Shown here: piece after piece, positions 43,835-52,695 of the stretch
How the letters are laid out: each line of letters starts with the position of its first letter
Position numbering within the stretch: position 1 is the first letter of the stretch
NCBI GenBank assembly: GCA_965661115.1
Contig: CBFICO010000004.1
Location: 1-64,000 of the forward strand
DNA from: UBA6770 sp965661115
GTDB lineage: Bacteria > Bacteroidota > Bacteroidia > Flavobacteriales_G > Salibacteraceae
Reading direction: 5' to 3'
Length of the DNA stretch: 64,000 nucleotides
Made by a program: the position numbers and the translations under genes
Notes under the pieces: generated by a model
The model's input: only the letters and a program-made list of their open reading frames with translations
Database searches by the model: none
What the model was told of the DNA's origin: nothing

Positions 43835-45021
43835 ACTTAATATCTATTCAAGAAGCTTTAGATGCGGTTTTAAACAACACGAAACCCGGAGCTAATTCAA
43901 AAACAACGCTAAAAAACATCCAGCATAACTATCTAGCTGAAGATGTGATTGCTCCTATAGATTTACCCGGATTTGACAATTCGGCAATGGATGGATATGT
44001 TTTCCGCTATGAAGATTATGAAAACGGAAACAGAACCTTTACTCAAACTGGTAAAATAAAAGCCGGAGATCCTTTACCAAGTTCCATTGCTGAAAACTGC
44101 TGCTACCGAATTTTTACCGGTGCAGCTGTACCCGATAATGGTTCGTTGGTAATTATGCAGGAACACATTTCTATCAACGGAAATCAAATTACCATCGAGG
44201 AAGAAGGAAGCAAGTATTTTCAGAACATTAGAAAACGAGGCGAACAAGAAACAAAAGGCAAGGTTGCTCTTGAAAAAGGTACCTACCTCTCGCCAGCCGC
44301 TATTGGGTATTTATCCTCTTTGGGCATAACCGAAGTTGAAACGATTTACCCACCAAAAGTTTCGATCCTTACTACAGGAAACGAACTGGTTCAGCCCGGA
44401 ACAGAACTAAAATCCGGACAGATATATGAATCTAACTCGGGAGCTCTCATGGCTGGTTTTAAACAGTTTAGGATAGATGCAAAAGTTTCACTTAAGGTGA
44501 ACGATGAATACGAATTAACGAAAACAGCCATAAAAGGACACCTTGAAAACAACGATTTTCTGGTTTTAACGGGTGGCATTTCTGTTGGTGATTACGACTT
44601 TGTTGGAAAAGCACTAATTGAGCTTGGAGTTGAACAGGCATTTTATAAAGTGAACCAAAAACCCGGGAAACCTTTCTTCTTTGGAAAGACAGATAATTGC
44701 CTTGTTTTTGCCTTGCCTGGTAACCCGGCAGCTGTAATGACTTGTTTTTATTATTACCTACAACCAGCAATACGAAAGTTTATGGGAGCTTCGAATCCAA
44801 CAAATCTTGAATTTAATTTGCCACTGCTTACCGAATTTTATTTGAAGGGCTCTAGAGATGTTTTGCTAAAAGCCATAATTGAAAATGGAGGTGTAAACAT
44901 TCTAGACGGGCAATCGAGTAACATGATGCACACCTTTGCGCATGCCAATGGCATTGTGCAATTACAGGCAACTAAAAATGAATTTGCTAAAGGGGAAATG
45001 GTAAGGGTTTTTCCTGTTTAA
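43831..45021 (+). CDS. moeA: Molybdopterin molybdotransferase
   Basis: It inserts molybdate into adenylated molybdopterin in the final step of Moco synthesis. The 396-residue protein has DLPGFDNSAMDGYVF near residue 45, RIFTGAAVPDNG, and VSILTTGNELVQPGTELKSGQIYESNS near residue 175. GGISVGDYDFV, VNQKPGKPFFFG and LPGNPAAVMTCFYYY follow. No other moa or mob genes are in the window. Translation is probably coupled to the DUF2141 gene. Confidence 0.97.
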   Translation: MNLISIQEALDAVLNNTKPGANSKTTLKNIQHNYLAEDVIAPIDLPGFDNSAMDGYVFRYEDYENGNRTFTQTGKIKAGDPLPSSIAENCCYRIFTGAAVPDNGSLVIMQEHISINGNQITIEEEGSKYFQNIRKRGEQETKGKVALEKGTYLSPAAIGYLSSLGITEVETIYPPKVSILTTGNELVQPGTELKSGQIYESNSGALMAGFKQFRIDAKVSLKVNDEYELTKTAIKGHLENNDFLVLTGGISVGDYDFVGKALIELGVEQAFYKVNQKPGKPFFFGKTDNCLVFALPGNPAAVMTCFYYYLQPAIRKFMGASNPTNLEFNLPLLTEFYLKGSRDVLLKAIIENGGVNILDGQSSNMMHTFAHANGIVQLQATKNEFAKGEMVRVFPV

Positions 45022-45140
45022 CGCCTCATTACCCCCTCCCACTCCCGTTGTTAAAAAAACCTCCTAACACAACATATTCGCAACAGCTTGTTTTACACCT
45101 TTGAGTTGGAGTTGAAGCATCAACTTTTATATAAAACAAA

Positions 45141-46619
45141 GTGACTGGAAGCATAAAAAAATTAGCAGGACAAACAGCCTTATACGGGCTGAGTAGTATT
45201 CTACCGCGCTTTTTAAATTATGCATTGGTTCCGTTGCATACGGCTTTGTACTCCACCAACCAATACGGCATTATCACTGAAATGTATGCTTATGTAGCTT
45301 TCTTGGTTATCCTACTAACCTATGGTATGGAAACGGCCTATTTCCGGTTCTCTAACAAAGAGGGAGTTATAGAAACTACCGTTTTTGGCACCGTTTTAAA
45401 ATCAATAACCACTACCAGTTTTACGTTTATTATAACGGCAATCATCTTTCAGCAAGAAATTGCCAATTGGCTCAAATACCCCAATCACAGCGAATACGTA
45501 GTTTGGTTTGCCATCATTATCGGATTAGATGCTATTTCGGCTATTCCATTGGCTCGATTGCGTTTTGAGAACAAGCCCTTAAAATTTGCTTTTATAAATA
45601 TTAGCTCGGTATTGGTAAATATTGGTTTAAATGTCTTCTTCTTAGGGTACTGCATGACTGCCTACAAATTAGGAAACACAAACGCATTAATCGATGCGGT
45701 TTACAACCCTGAAATTGGTGTGGGCTATGTTTTTATTGCTAATCTAGCCGCCAGCATCTGGAAAATCCTAGTCTGTACTCCTACCTACTTTAAGGTTAAA
45801 ATGGGCTTTGATAAACAACTACTCAAACAGCTTTTAAAATATGGTGCACCCTTACTCTTAGCAGGCTTGGCTGGAATTGTAAACGAAACGCTTGACCGAA
45901 TTTTACTAAAGCATCTTATGTACGATACTTTAGGAGAAGTTGAAGCCATGAGTCAATTGGGGGTTTATGGGGCATGTTATAAACTTTCTATCATTATCAC
46001 TTTGTTTATTCAGGCGTTTAGGTATGCTGCTGAGCCATTCTTTTTTTCGCAAGCCAAAAACAAAAACGCTCCAGAGGTTTATGCCAACGTAATGAACTAC
46101 TTTGTTGCAGTATGTGGTCTCATCTTTTTAGGCGTTACTCTGTACATCGATATTATCAAGTATTTTATTCCTAACCCCGATTATTGGGTTGGATTAAAAG
46201 TGGTTCCAATTCTACTGATGGCAAACATATGTTTGGGCATTTATTTTAACCAATCTATCTGGTATAAAATGACCGATAAAACCAAATTTGGCGCCTATAT
46301 AGCCATTGGTGGAGCGATAATTACCATTACCTTAAACCTTATATTAATTCCAATTTTAGGATATATGGGATCTGCTTGGGCTACGTTAATTGTTTATGCT
46401 CTTATGGTGATTAGCTCGTATATTCTTGGGCAAAAACACTTTCCAATTCCGTATAATCTACCGCGAGTGCTCGGGTACATTGGACTTGCCTTAATCTTAT
46501 TTTTTGGGGGCAGCTATATTCAGCAAGAACACGGTTTAAACTTTTTAGCTGCAAGCATTTGCCTTGCTATTTTTGTTGGAAGCGTTTATTGGATTGAAAT
46601 TGTACGCGGAAAAATATAA
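45141..46619 (+). CDS. Polysaccharide flippase (MOP superfamily, Wzx-like)
   Basis: The 492-residue protein has about 12 to 14 membrane helices. It begins SIKKLAGQTALYGLSSILPRFLNYALVPLHT, the classical start of the polysaccharide-transporter family, and continues with NQYGIITEMYAYVAFLVILLTYGMETAYFRF. It would flip lipid-linked oligosaccharide across the inner membrane. The start is GTG at 45141. dut follows 6 bases after the stop, so they form one unit. Confidence 0.93.
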   Translation: MTGSIKKLAGQTALYGLSSILPRFLNYALVPLHTALYSTNQYGIITEMYAYVAFLVILLTYGMETAYFRFSNKEGVIETTVFGTVLKSITTTSFTFIITAIIFQQEIANWLKYPNHSEYVVWFAIIIGLDAISAIPLARLRFENKPLKFAFINISSVLVNIGLNVFFLGYCMTAYKLGNTNALIDAVYNPEIGVGYVFIANLAASIWKILVCTPTYFKVKMGFDKQLLKQLLKYGAPLLLAGLAGIVNETLDRILLKHLMYDTLGEVEAMSQLGVYGACYKLSIIITLFIQAFRYAAEPFFFSQAKNKNAPEVYANVMNYFVAVCGLIFLGVTLYIDIIKYFIPNPDYWVGLKVVPILLMANICLGIYFNQSIWYKMTDKTKFGAYIAIGGAIITITLNLILIPILGYMGSAWATLIVYALMVISSYILGQKHFPIPYNLPRVLGYIGLALILFFGGSYIQQEHGLNFLAASICLAIFVGSVYWIEIVRGKI

Positions 46620-46625
46620 TATCAG

Positions 46626-47060
46626 ATGACCATTGAAGTAATAAATAAGAGTAAACACGCTCTCCCAGAATACGCCACAGCACAATCTGCAGGGATGGAT
46701 TTAAGAGCAAATCTTGACGAAGCAATAACCTTAAAACCACTAGAACGAGCAATAATTCCGACAGGCTTGCACATAGCTTTACCGGCAGGATACGAAGCAC
46801 AAGTACGACCTAGAAGCGGACTTGCCGCAAAACACGGTATAACAGTACTTAACTCACCAGGTACCATCGACGCAGATTACAGAGGGGATATTGGCGTAAT
46901 TTTATGCAACTGTTCTAACAATGATTTTGTTGTTGAAGACGGTGAACGCATTGCCCAATTAGTAATTACAAAACACGAATCTGTTGGTTGGAAACCCGTA
47001 GAAAACCTTTCAAACACTGAAAGAGGAGCTGGTGGTTTTGGTCACACAGGAAAAAAATAA
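46626..47060 (+). CDS. dut: dUTP diphosphatase
   Basis: It hydrolyses dUTP to dUMP and pyrophosphate. The 144-residue trimeric dUTPase has all five motifs: [49 protein letters not shown] and the C-terminal [12 protein letters not shown]. It is the second gene of the flippase-dut unit, and the lipoprotein gene follows with only a few bases between. Confidence 0.98.
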   Translation: MTIEVINKSKHALPEYATAQSAGMDLRANLDEAITLKPLERAIIPTGLHIALPAGYEAQVRPRSGLAAKHGITVLNSPGTIDADYRGDIGVILCNCSNNDFVVEDGERIAQLVITKHESVGWKPVENLSNTERGAGGFGHTGKK

Positions 47061-47064
47061 AACA

Positions 47065-47589
47065 ATGAAAAAGCTTACATACTTATCGGTTCTAATCCTA
47101 TTCATAGGTTTATTCAGCTCTTGCAATAAATGCAAAGATTTAGACTGCCAAAACGGTGCAACATGCGAGAAAAGAGAAGGTGTTTGTATTTGTACTTTTT
47201 TATATGAAGGTGAACTGTGTGCCGATGAAATCAGAAAAACTTATGCTGGGAAATACAATGGAACACTTACTTATCCAAATCCTGCTAACCCTATTGCCAG
47301 AGAAAGTAGCGAAATTGCAGTGGATGTAAAACCGGTAGGCTCTTCAGCAGCCGGTATAGGCGTTGATTTCACTTTTTTTGGCTCAGACTATGAATTGACC
47401 GGTGTTATTACTGAGAAAGATAAGTTTACCATTAATAATCAGTCAATTAATATTAATGGATTTGGAGACGTGTTGGTGCTAGAAAGTAGCAGTGGAACTT
47501 TTTCAAACGGAACGGTAAATGCTAACATCAACATGCAATTAGAAGATTTTCCTCTTCCAATAAACTTAACCTTTTCAGGAATTAAGTAA
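47065..47589 (+). CDS. EGF-like lipoprotein
   Basis: The product of about 174 residues has a lipoprotein signal (KKLTYLSVLILFIGLFSSC) from the ATG at 47065. An EGF-like Cys cluster follows at once: CNKCKDLDCQNGATCEKREG and VCICTFLYEGELC. The rest is a beta-rich domain (YAGKYNGTLTYPN, VDFTFFGSDYELTGVITEKD, LEDFPLPINLTFSG). Function is unknown; a surface adhesion or binding role is only a guess. It lies between dut and the dehydratase in a co-directional run. Confidence 0.8.
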   Translation: MKKLTYLSVLILFIGLFSSCNKCKDLDCQNGATCEKREGVCICTFLYEGELCADEIRKTYAGKYNGTLTYPNPANPIARESSEIAVDVKPVGSSAAGIGVDFTFFGSDYELTGVITEKDKFTINNQSININGFGDVLVLESSSGTFSNGTVNANINMQLEDFPLPINLTFSGIK

Positions 47590-47595
47590 TTACTA

Positions 47596-48534
47596 ATGAT
47601 TTCTGAAGAAAGAATTCAAAACGCGCACCAGCGCATACAACCATTTATTCATAAAACCCCAATACTTACAAGCCAAAAGCTAAACCAATTGGCAGGTTGC
47701 GAGCTGTTTTTTAAATGCGAAAACTTTCAAAAAATCGGTGCTTTTAAGGCAAGAGGCGCTTTAAATTTTGCGCTACAACTGAAAGAGTCTGAACTAAAAA
47801 ACGGACTATGTACACACAGTAGTGGAAACCATGCACAGGCTGTATCTTTAGCCGCCCAACAACTGAACACTACAGCACATATTGTTATGCCTGAAACGGC
47901 TCCAAAAGTGAAAGTGGAGGCAACGAAAAGCTACGGTGCGCAGGTTACATTCTGTAAGCCAACCTTAGAAGCCCGAGAAACTACCTTAAAGTTTGTTCAG
48001 CAACGAACAGAGGCAGTGTTTATACCTCCATACAATCACGAATGGGTAATTGAAGGTCAGGCAACGGCTGCAAAAGAGTTGTTTGAGGAAGTAAACGATA
48101 TAGACTATTTACTAACCCCTGTTGGAGGAGGTGGATTATTAGCTGGAAGCGCTTTAACTGCTCACTATTTTTCGCCGAAAACCAAAGTAATTGCAGCAGA
48201 ACCTGAAGGTGCTGATGATGCCTATCAATCTTTTAAATCTGGTAAACTTATTCCTTCAACTAATCCAAATACCATAGCAGACGGGTTGTTGACCTCGGTT
48301 GGAGCTATCAATTTTAAGATTATAAAAAAGCACGTTACAGATATTGGTTTAGTAAACGATGAGGAAATCATACATGCAATGAAACTCATTTATCAATACC
48401 TAAAAATTGTTGTAGAGCCAAGCTGTGCAACTGTTTTGGCGTTGGTATTAAAATCACCAAACACCTATCACAATAAACGCCTAGGGTTGATACTTAGCGG
48501 TGGAAATGTGGATTTGGTTAAATTGCCTTTTTAG
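47596..48534 (+). CDS. Threonine/serine dehydratase (catabolic type)
   Basis: This PLP enzyme deaminates threonine or serine to the 2-oxoacid. The 312-residue protein has TPILTSQKLNQLAGCELFFKCENFQKIGAFKARGA with the PLP Lys near residue 52, SSGNHAQAVSLAA near residue 75 and the PLP phosphate loop TPVGGGGLLAG. It lacks the C-terminal ACT-like regulatory domain of biosynthetic IlvA. A serine racemase of the same fold is an alternative. It begins 6 bases after the lipoprotein gene. Confidence 0.9.
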   Translation: MISEERIQNAHQRIQPFIHKTPILTSQKLNQLAGCELFFKCENFQKIGAFKARGALNFALQLKESELKNGLCTHSSGNHAQAVSLAAQQLNTTAHIVMPETAPKVKVEATKSYGAQVTFCKPTLEARETTLKFVQQRTEAVFIPPYNHEWVIEGQATAAKELFEEVNDIDYLLTPVGGGGLLAGSALTAHYFSPKTKVIAAEPEGADDAYQSFKSGKLIPSTNPNTIADGLLTSVGAINFKIIKKHVTDIGLVNDEEIIHAMKLIYQYLKIVVEPSCATVLALVLKSPNTYHNKRLGLILSGGNVDLVKLPF

Positions 48535-48554
48535 AGAAAGATTGCACTACAAAA

Positions 48555-48594
48555 TGTTCTCGATACGTCCGCTAGGGCGTCCACTCGAACTGAC
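48555..48594. repeat. Short palindromic repeat (CTCGATACG type)
   Basis: GTTCTCGATACGTCCGCTAG is followed by GGCGTCCACTCGAACTGACA; the centre can pair as ACGTCCGC/GGGCGT. The string is a variant of a widespread Bacteroidota intergenic repeat. It sits between the convergent dehydratase and amidotransferase genes, where it may aid termination. Confidence 0.55.
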
Positions 48595-48618
48595 AAACAA
48601 GGTCAAACAGCCAAAACC

Positions 48619-50520
48619 CTAATAAGCTCTTTCAGTTCTTCCTTCGTAGTAGTATTGAAACGACTTGTTCACCACTCTATTACCTCCAGGTGTTGGGTAA
48701 TCTCCTGAAAAATACCAATCGCCCGAATGATTAGGACAAGCTAAATGCAGGCCTTCTAATGACTGGAAAATAATTTCTACCTCTGCGTTGCAATCTTCTG
48801 GTGTTACCATCTGCGCCACCTTCGCTGAAATTTGCTCTGGAGTGAATGCCGCGTATATCTCTTTTACCACGTTTACTTGCTGATTCATCGGTAACTTGAG
48901 TTGCCCTTTGGCTTTTTTGTACAACTTCTTCAAGATTTTTTCGTTGCCGTTTTCTCTGTGCAATTCAACGGCTGCCCTGAATGCAATAAAGTCTCCCATT
49001 CTGGCCATATCAATCCCGTAGCAATCGGGATATCGTATTTGCGGAGCAGAAGAAACAATTACAATTTTCTTTGGCTCCAACCTATCTAGCATTCGAATAA
49101 TACTCTTCTTTAGCGTAGTTCCTCTTACGATAGAATCATCTATCATCACCAAAGAGTCTTGCTTGGGCACAACAGATCCATAGGTAATGTCGTAAACATG
49201 AGCTACTAGCTCATCTCTACCATCGTCCTGAGTGATGAAGGTTCGAAGTTTGGCATCCTTAATGGCTACTTTTTCCGTTCGGATTTGTTGATTGAGAATC
49301 TTCTCAATTTCCTTTTGGGTTATGGTGTTACCTAACTTGACCAACTTCTTAGCTTTTTGCTCGTTGAGCAAAGTATTCATTCCTTCTACCAGACCCAAAA
49401 AGGAGGTCTCCGCTGTATTTGGGATGAATGAAAAAACGGCATTTTTATGGTCATTGTTCAATGCCTTCATCACTCGTGGCACAAGAGAACGGCCTAGTTC
49501 TTTACGCTCCTTGTAAATGTCCATATCACTTCCTCTTGAAAAGTAGATACGCTCGAAAGTACAAGAGTTCTTAGAGTAACTTTTTATGATACTCTCTTCA
49601 GAAACTTTCCCGTTCTTCTTAAGAATAAGTGCGTTTCCAGGACCTAATTCCTTAATGGTGTCCGCTTTAACATTCATGGCGGTTTGTATTGCTGGTCGCT
49701 CTGAAGCTACCACGGCAACTTCGTCGTCTTGATAATAAAACGCTGGGCGAATACCGTTTGGATCTCTGAATACAAATGCGTCGCCATGCCCTACCATTCC
49801 AGCCATTGCGTAACCCCCGTCAAAATCTTCGGCGGCGTGCTTTAAAATCTGAACCAGATTTAGCTTCTCCGAAATCTTTTCGGTAATCTCCTGATTGGTG
49901 TATCCAAGAGCTTTGTACTTGGCGAATAACTGCTCGTTTTCTACATCTAAAAAATGACCGATTTTCTCAAGAACCGTTACAGTGTCTGCCTTCTCTTTCG
50001 GATGCTGACCGAGCTTTACCAACAAATCGAATTGTTCATCAACGTTGGTCATGTTAAAATTACCGGCTACCACCAAGTTTCGTGTCATCCAATTGTTTTG
50101 ACGCAAGAATGGATGGCACGATTCAATCGAGTTTTTACCGTAGGTTCCATATCTAAGATGACCTAAAAACACTTCTCCGCTAAATGGTGCATGATCTTTT
50201 AGCCAGAGTGCATCATTTGCTTTATCGTAATTGTTTCCTATACGCTCTTCAAACCTTTTGTAGATATGATCAAACACATCTTGAATGGGTTTATTACTAA
50301 TAGAACGCTGACGAGAAATGTACCTTTTTCCGGATTCAACATCCAGTTTTATGTTTGCCACTCCAACTCCGTCTTGCCCTCTGTTGTGCTGCTTTTCCAT
50401 AAGCAAGTACAGCTTGTTTAGGCCATAGTATGCAGTTCCGTATTTCTTTTGGTAGTAGTCTAGTGGTTTGAGTAATCGAATGAGGGCGATACCGCATTCG
50501 TGTTTGATAAAATCACTCAT
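48619..50520 (-). CDS. Amidophosphoribosyltransferase (PurF-type, long form)
   Basis: It makes 5-phosphoribosylamine from PRPP and glutamine. The 633-residue protein has a class II glutamine amidotransferase domain and a PRTase domain with the PRPP loop SLVMIDDSIVRGTTLKKSI near residue 455. The nucleophile Cys is residue 9 in KHECGIALIRL, so an eight-residue propeptide must be removed to expose it. It is longer than the ~500-residue PurF of other phyla, with insertions near residues 340-420 (ITQKEIEKILNQQIRTEK). Bacteroidota often carry this long form. A TATCTTTG box at 50565-50558 (reverse) precedes it. Confidence 0.9.
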   Translation of the reverse strand: MSDFIKHECGIALIRLLKPLDYYQKKYGTAYYGLNKLYLLMEKQHNRGQDGVGVANIKLDVESGKRYISRQRSISNKPIQDVFDHIYKRFEERIGNNYDKANDALWLKDHAPFSGEVFLGHLRYGTYGKNSIESCHPFLRQNNWMTRNLVVAGNFNMTNVDEQFDLLVKLGQHPKEKADTVTVLEKIGHFLDVENEQLFAKYKALGYTNQEITEKISEKLNLVQILKHAAEDFDGGYAMAGMVGHGDAFVFRDPNGIRPAFYYQDDEVAVVASERPAIQTAMNVKADTIKELGPGNALILKKNGKVSEESIIKSYSKNSCTFERIYFSRGSDMDIYKERKELGRSLVPRVMKALNNDHKNAVFSFIPNTAETSFLGLVEGMNTLLNEQKAKKLVKLGNTITQKEIEKILNQQIRTEKVAIKDAKLRTFITQDDGRDELVAHVYDITYGSVVPKQDSLVMIDDSIVRGTTLKKSIIRMLDRLEPKKIVIVSSAPQIRYPDCYGIDMARMGDFIAFRAAVELHRENGNEKILKKLYKKAKGQLKLPMNQQVNVVKEIYAAFTPEQISAKVAQMVTPEDCNAEVEIIFQSLEGLHLACPNHSGDWYFSGDYPTPGGNRVVNKSFQYYYEGRTERAY

Positions 50521-50557
50521 AAATTTTGTGTGGCAAATTCATAAAATTATTGCCATG

Positions 50558-50565
50558 CAAAGATA
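50558..50565 (-). promoter_or_regulatory. -7 box of the amidotransferase gene
   Basis: TATCTTTG on the reverse strand matches TAnnTTTG; the implied leader is about 30 bases. Confidence 0.4.
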
Positions 50566-50612
50566 AGTTTTCAATTGGACAATTGAGCAATTTGATAATT
50601 GAACGAATGGAG

Positions 50613-50699
50613 AATGTGGTAATGTGGTAATGTGGTAATGTGGTATTAAACAATTATCGAATTCACTAATTATCGAATTCACTAATTATCAAATTACAC
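50613..50699. repeat. Two adjacent tandem repeat arrays (8-mer and 16-mer)
   Basis: Four copies of AATGTGGT (50613-50644) are followed by two exact copies and one decayed copy of AATTATCGAATTCACT (50652-50699). The second array runs up to the stop codon of the EnvC-like gene. No coding frame is seen. Confidence 0.8.
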
Positions 50700-51905
50700 T
50701 TACTTAAACTGGTAAAGCCACTGCGCAGGATTCATGGTGGTTTGACCTTTCCAAAGTTCAAAATGAATATGTGTTTGTCCTTTTTGATTATCGGTTTTAG
50801 CCATGCCAATTTCTTGTTTGGTTGTTATTTTATCGCCTTTTTGTACAAAAACATCTACTAAATTGGCATACACGCTTATGTATTCTCCGTGACGCACCAT
50901 AATGGCTTTTCCGGAACCTGGCAAAACAATTACGCCTGACACCTCACCTTCAAAAACGGCTCTGGCCTTACCGCCTTGATCAGTACTTATATCTACCCCA
51001 TTATTTTTAATTTTTATCCCCTTTAGTACAGGGTGCCAATGCTCGCCGTAGTATGCGGTAACTACTCCTTTGGCTGTTGGCCAAGGAAGCTTTCCTTTGT
51101 TGTTAGCAAAATTGCTAGAAAGCGCCTTTGCTTCTGGTGTAAGCACATATTTTCCCTTGCCGCCTTTGTTTTGCTTTTTTATTTCTTCATCAATAATGCG
51201 CTGAATTGCTTTTTGGAGTTTACGCGCTTCTTTTTCGTTCTTTTTAATCTCTGCTTTTAGCTCCTTTTCTTTTAAATTTAGCTCATTAAACACTTTTTGT
51301 TTTTCACCAATATCTTCCGCCAGCGAATTGCGCTCGTTTTGAGTGTTTTGAATAAGTACTTCCTTTTCAATTTTCTTATCTTCCAAATTGGCAATGGTTG
51401 AATCAAGTTGAGCTTTTGTTTTAACAATTTGATCGGCTTGTGCCTGCCTAAACTGACTGTATTGCTGCAAATACTTTAACCGCTTGTAGGCTTGATTGAA
51501 ATCTTCACTGGCCAAAACGAACATAATTTTATCGTATGAACTACGAGTTTTGTATGCGTGATAAATCATTTTGGCATATTCATCTTTTAACGCTTCTAAT
51601 TCATCTTCCTTGCGCTCAATTTCACTTTTCAGACCATTAATTTCACCTTCAATTAATTCCTGCTCGGAACGTAAAGTGCTAATTAGGTTCTCGCGACTTC
51701 TTATCTTTTTTCGGATGAGAACTAGTTGATTTAAACTCTTCTTTTTGGTTTTTTTGGTCTCCTTGAGCAACTGATTTTTATAATCAATCTCTTTACGAAT
51801 CTTAGATTTTTGTTGCTCTAATGCTTTTCGGGACTGCCCAAAAGATGTGGCTGCGAACACAATGCAGCCCAATATTAATATTAGCTGCTTAATAAAGCGG
51901 CTCAT
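50700..51905 (-). CDS. EnvC-like murein hydrolase activator (M23 fold)
   Basis: The 401-residue protein has a signal peptide (1-23), a long coiled coil from about residue 25 to 255 and a LytM/M23 domain from about 270. In M23 enzymes zinc is held by HxxxD and the second His of HxH. Here the first motif reads NNGVD, with Asn for His, while GQTHIHFELW is intact. That loss fits an amidase activator rather than a peptidase. It is the last gene of a four-gene operon, and its ATG overlaps the DUF4292 gene by 17 bases. Confidence 0.9.
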   Translation of the reverse strand: MSRFIKQLILILGCIVFAATSFGQSRKALEQQKSKIRKEIDYKNQLLKETKKTKKKSLNQLVLIRKKIRSRENLISTLRSEQELIEGEINGLKSEIERKEDELEALKDEYAKMIYHAYKTRSSYDKIMFVLASEDFNQAYKRLKYLQQYSQFRQAQADQIVKTKAQLDSTIANLEDKKIEKEVLIQNTQNERNSLAEDIGEKQKVFNELNLKEKELKAEIKKNEKEARKLQKAIQRIIDEEIKKQNKGGKGKYVLTPEAKALSSNFANNKGKLPWPTAKGVVTAYYGEHWHPVLKGIKIKNNGVDISTDQGGKARAVFEGEVSGVIVLPGSGKAIMVRHGEYISVYANLVDVFVQKGDKITTKQEIGMAKTDNQKGQTHIHFELWKGQTTMNPAQWLYQFK

Positions 51906-52695
51906 ATTTCGAAGATATCGTTAATGGATAGGATTGAGTTTCTGGAACAGCAACTTTTAAATACTCCGTTCTAAAAGTAAACTCCTCTTCAGCAGTTATT
52001 TCATAGTTTGCCTTCAGCGGAAGTAGAACGCCTTCTACCAACTCTCGTTCTGTGATTTCAGCAGTAAAACTCTTTTTAGTTCTTGATTCGGTAATCTTAC
52101 TTTTTTCCAATTGAAAATCATTGCTGGAATACCACTCAGTATAAATCTGTTGTTGTGTTTTGGTTTCACCGCTTGGTTTTTGGTATTCTCTTTCTGCTTG
52201 CCCCGCTACAATGTAATTCTGCTTTGACGTGTACGCTCGTACCTTTTTGTAGGTAGTATGATCGTAAGGTTCACCCAACAAGGTGGCTTGAAGTGAAGAA
52301 AAATCAAAAGGCACGTTGTACAAATTTTGAATAAAATTATAGCCTCCCTTAAAGTATTTCTCGTTCTTACGGTCAATCATTTTCACACTATCCTGTGTAA
52401 AAACGAAACGTGCAACTTCTACCTTATAATAGGTAGCCGAAATCCAAATAATGCTATCTCTCTTCATACGAACGTGCATTTTAAAAGAGTCGGATAGCTT
52501 TGGTGTTTTGAAATAAACTTTGCTTTTGATTGATAAAAGATTGGAGGTTTTGGGCAGTTCATTATTCTTAGCGAGAATTTCTTCTGGCGACATTTTTTTT
52601 AGGTCGCTTCTACCCAAGTTTAAATCTTGCGAAGATTTGCAAGAGCTCAACGTTATTCCAAGCAGAACAATAAGGCCTAATAAGAATCGATTCAT
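51889..52695 (-). CDS. DUF4292 lipoprotein
   Basis: The 268-residue protein has a lipoprotein signal ending LLGITLSSC. The mature part has LLSIKSKVYFKTPKLSDSFKMHVRMKRDSIIWISATYYKVEVARFVFTQDSVKMID, which is the LolA/LppX-like start of DUF4292, and YDHTTYKKVRAYTSK later. The fold suggests handling of lipids or lipoproteins at the envelope. TAATG overlap with the TPR gene upstream and a 17-base overlap with the EnvC-like gene downstream show tight coupling. Confidence 0.85.
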   Translation of the reverse strand: MNRFLLGLIVLLGITLSSCKSSQDLNLGRSDLKKMSPEEILAKNNELPKTSNLLSIKSKVYFKTPKLSDSFKMHVRMKRDSIIWISATYYKVEVARFVFTQDSVKMIDRKNEKYFKGGYNFIQNLYNVPFDFSSLQATLLGEPYDHTTYKKVRAYTSKQNYIVAGQAEREYQKPSGETKTQQQIYTEWYSSNDFQLEKSKITESRTKKSFTAEITERELVEGVLLPLKANYEITAEEEFTFRTEYLKVAVPETQSYPLTISSKYEPLY

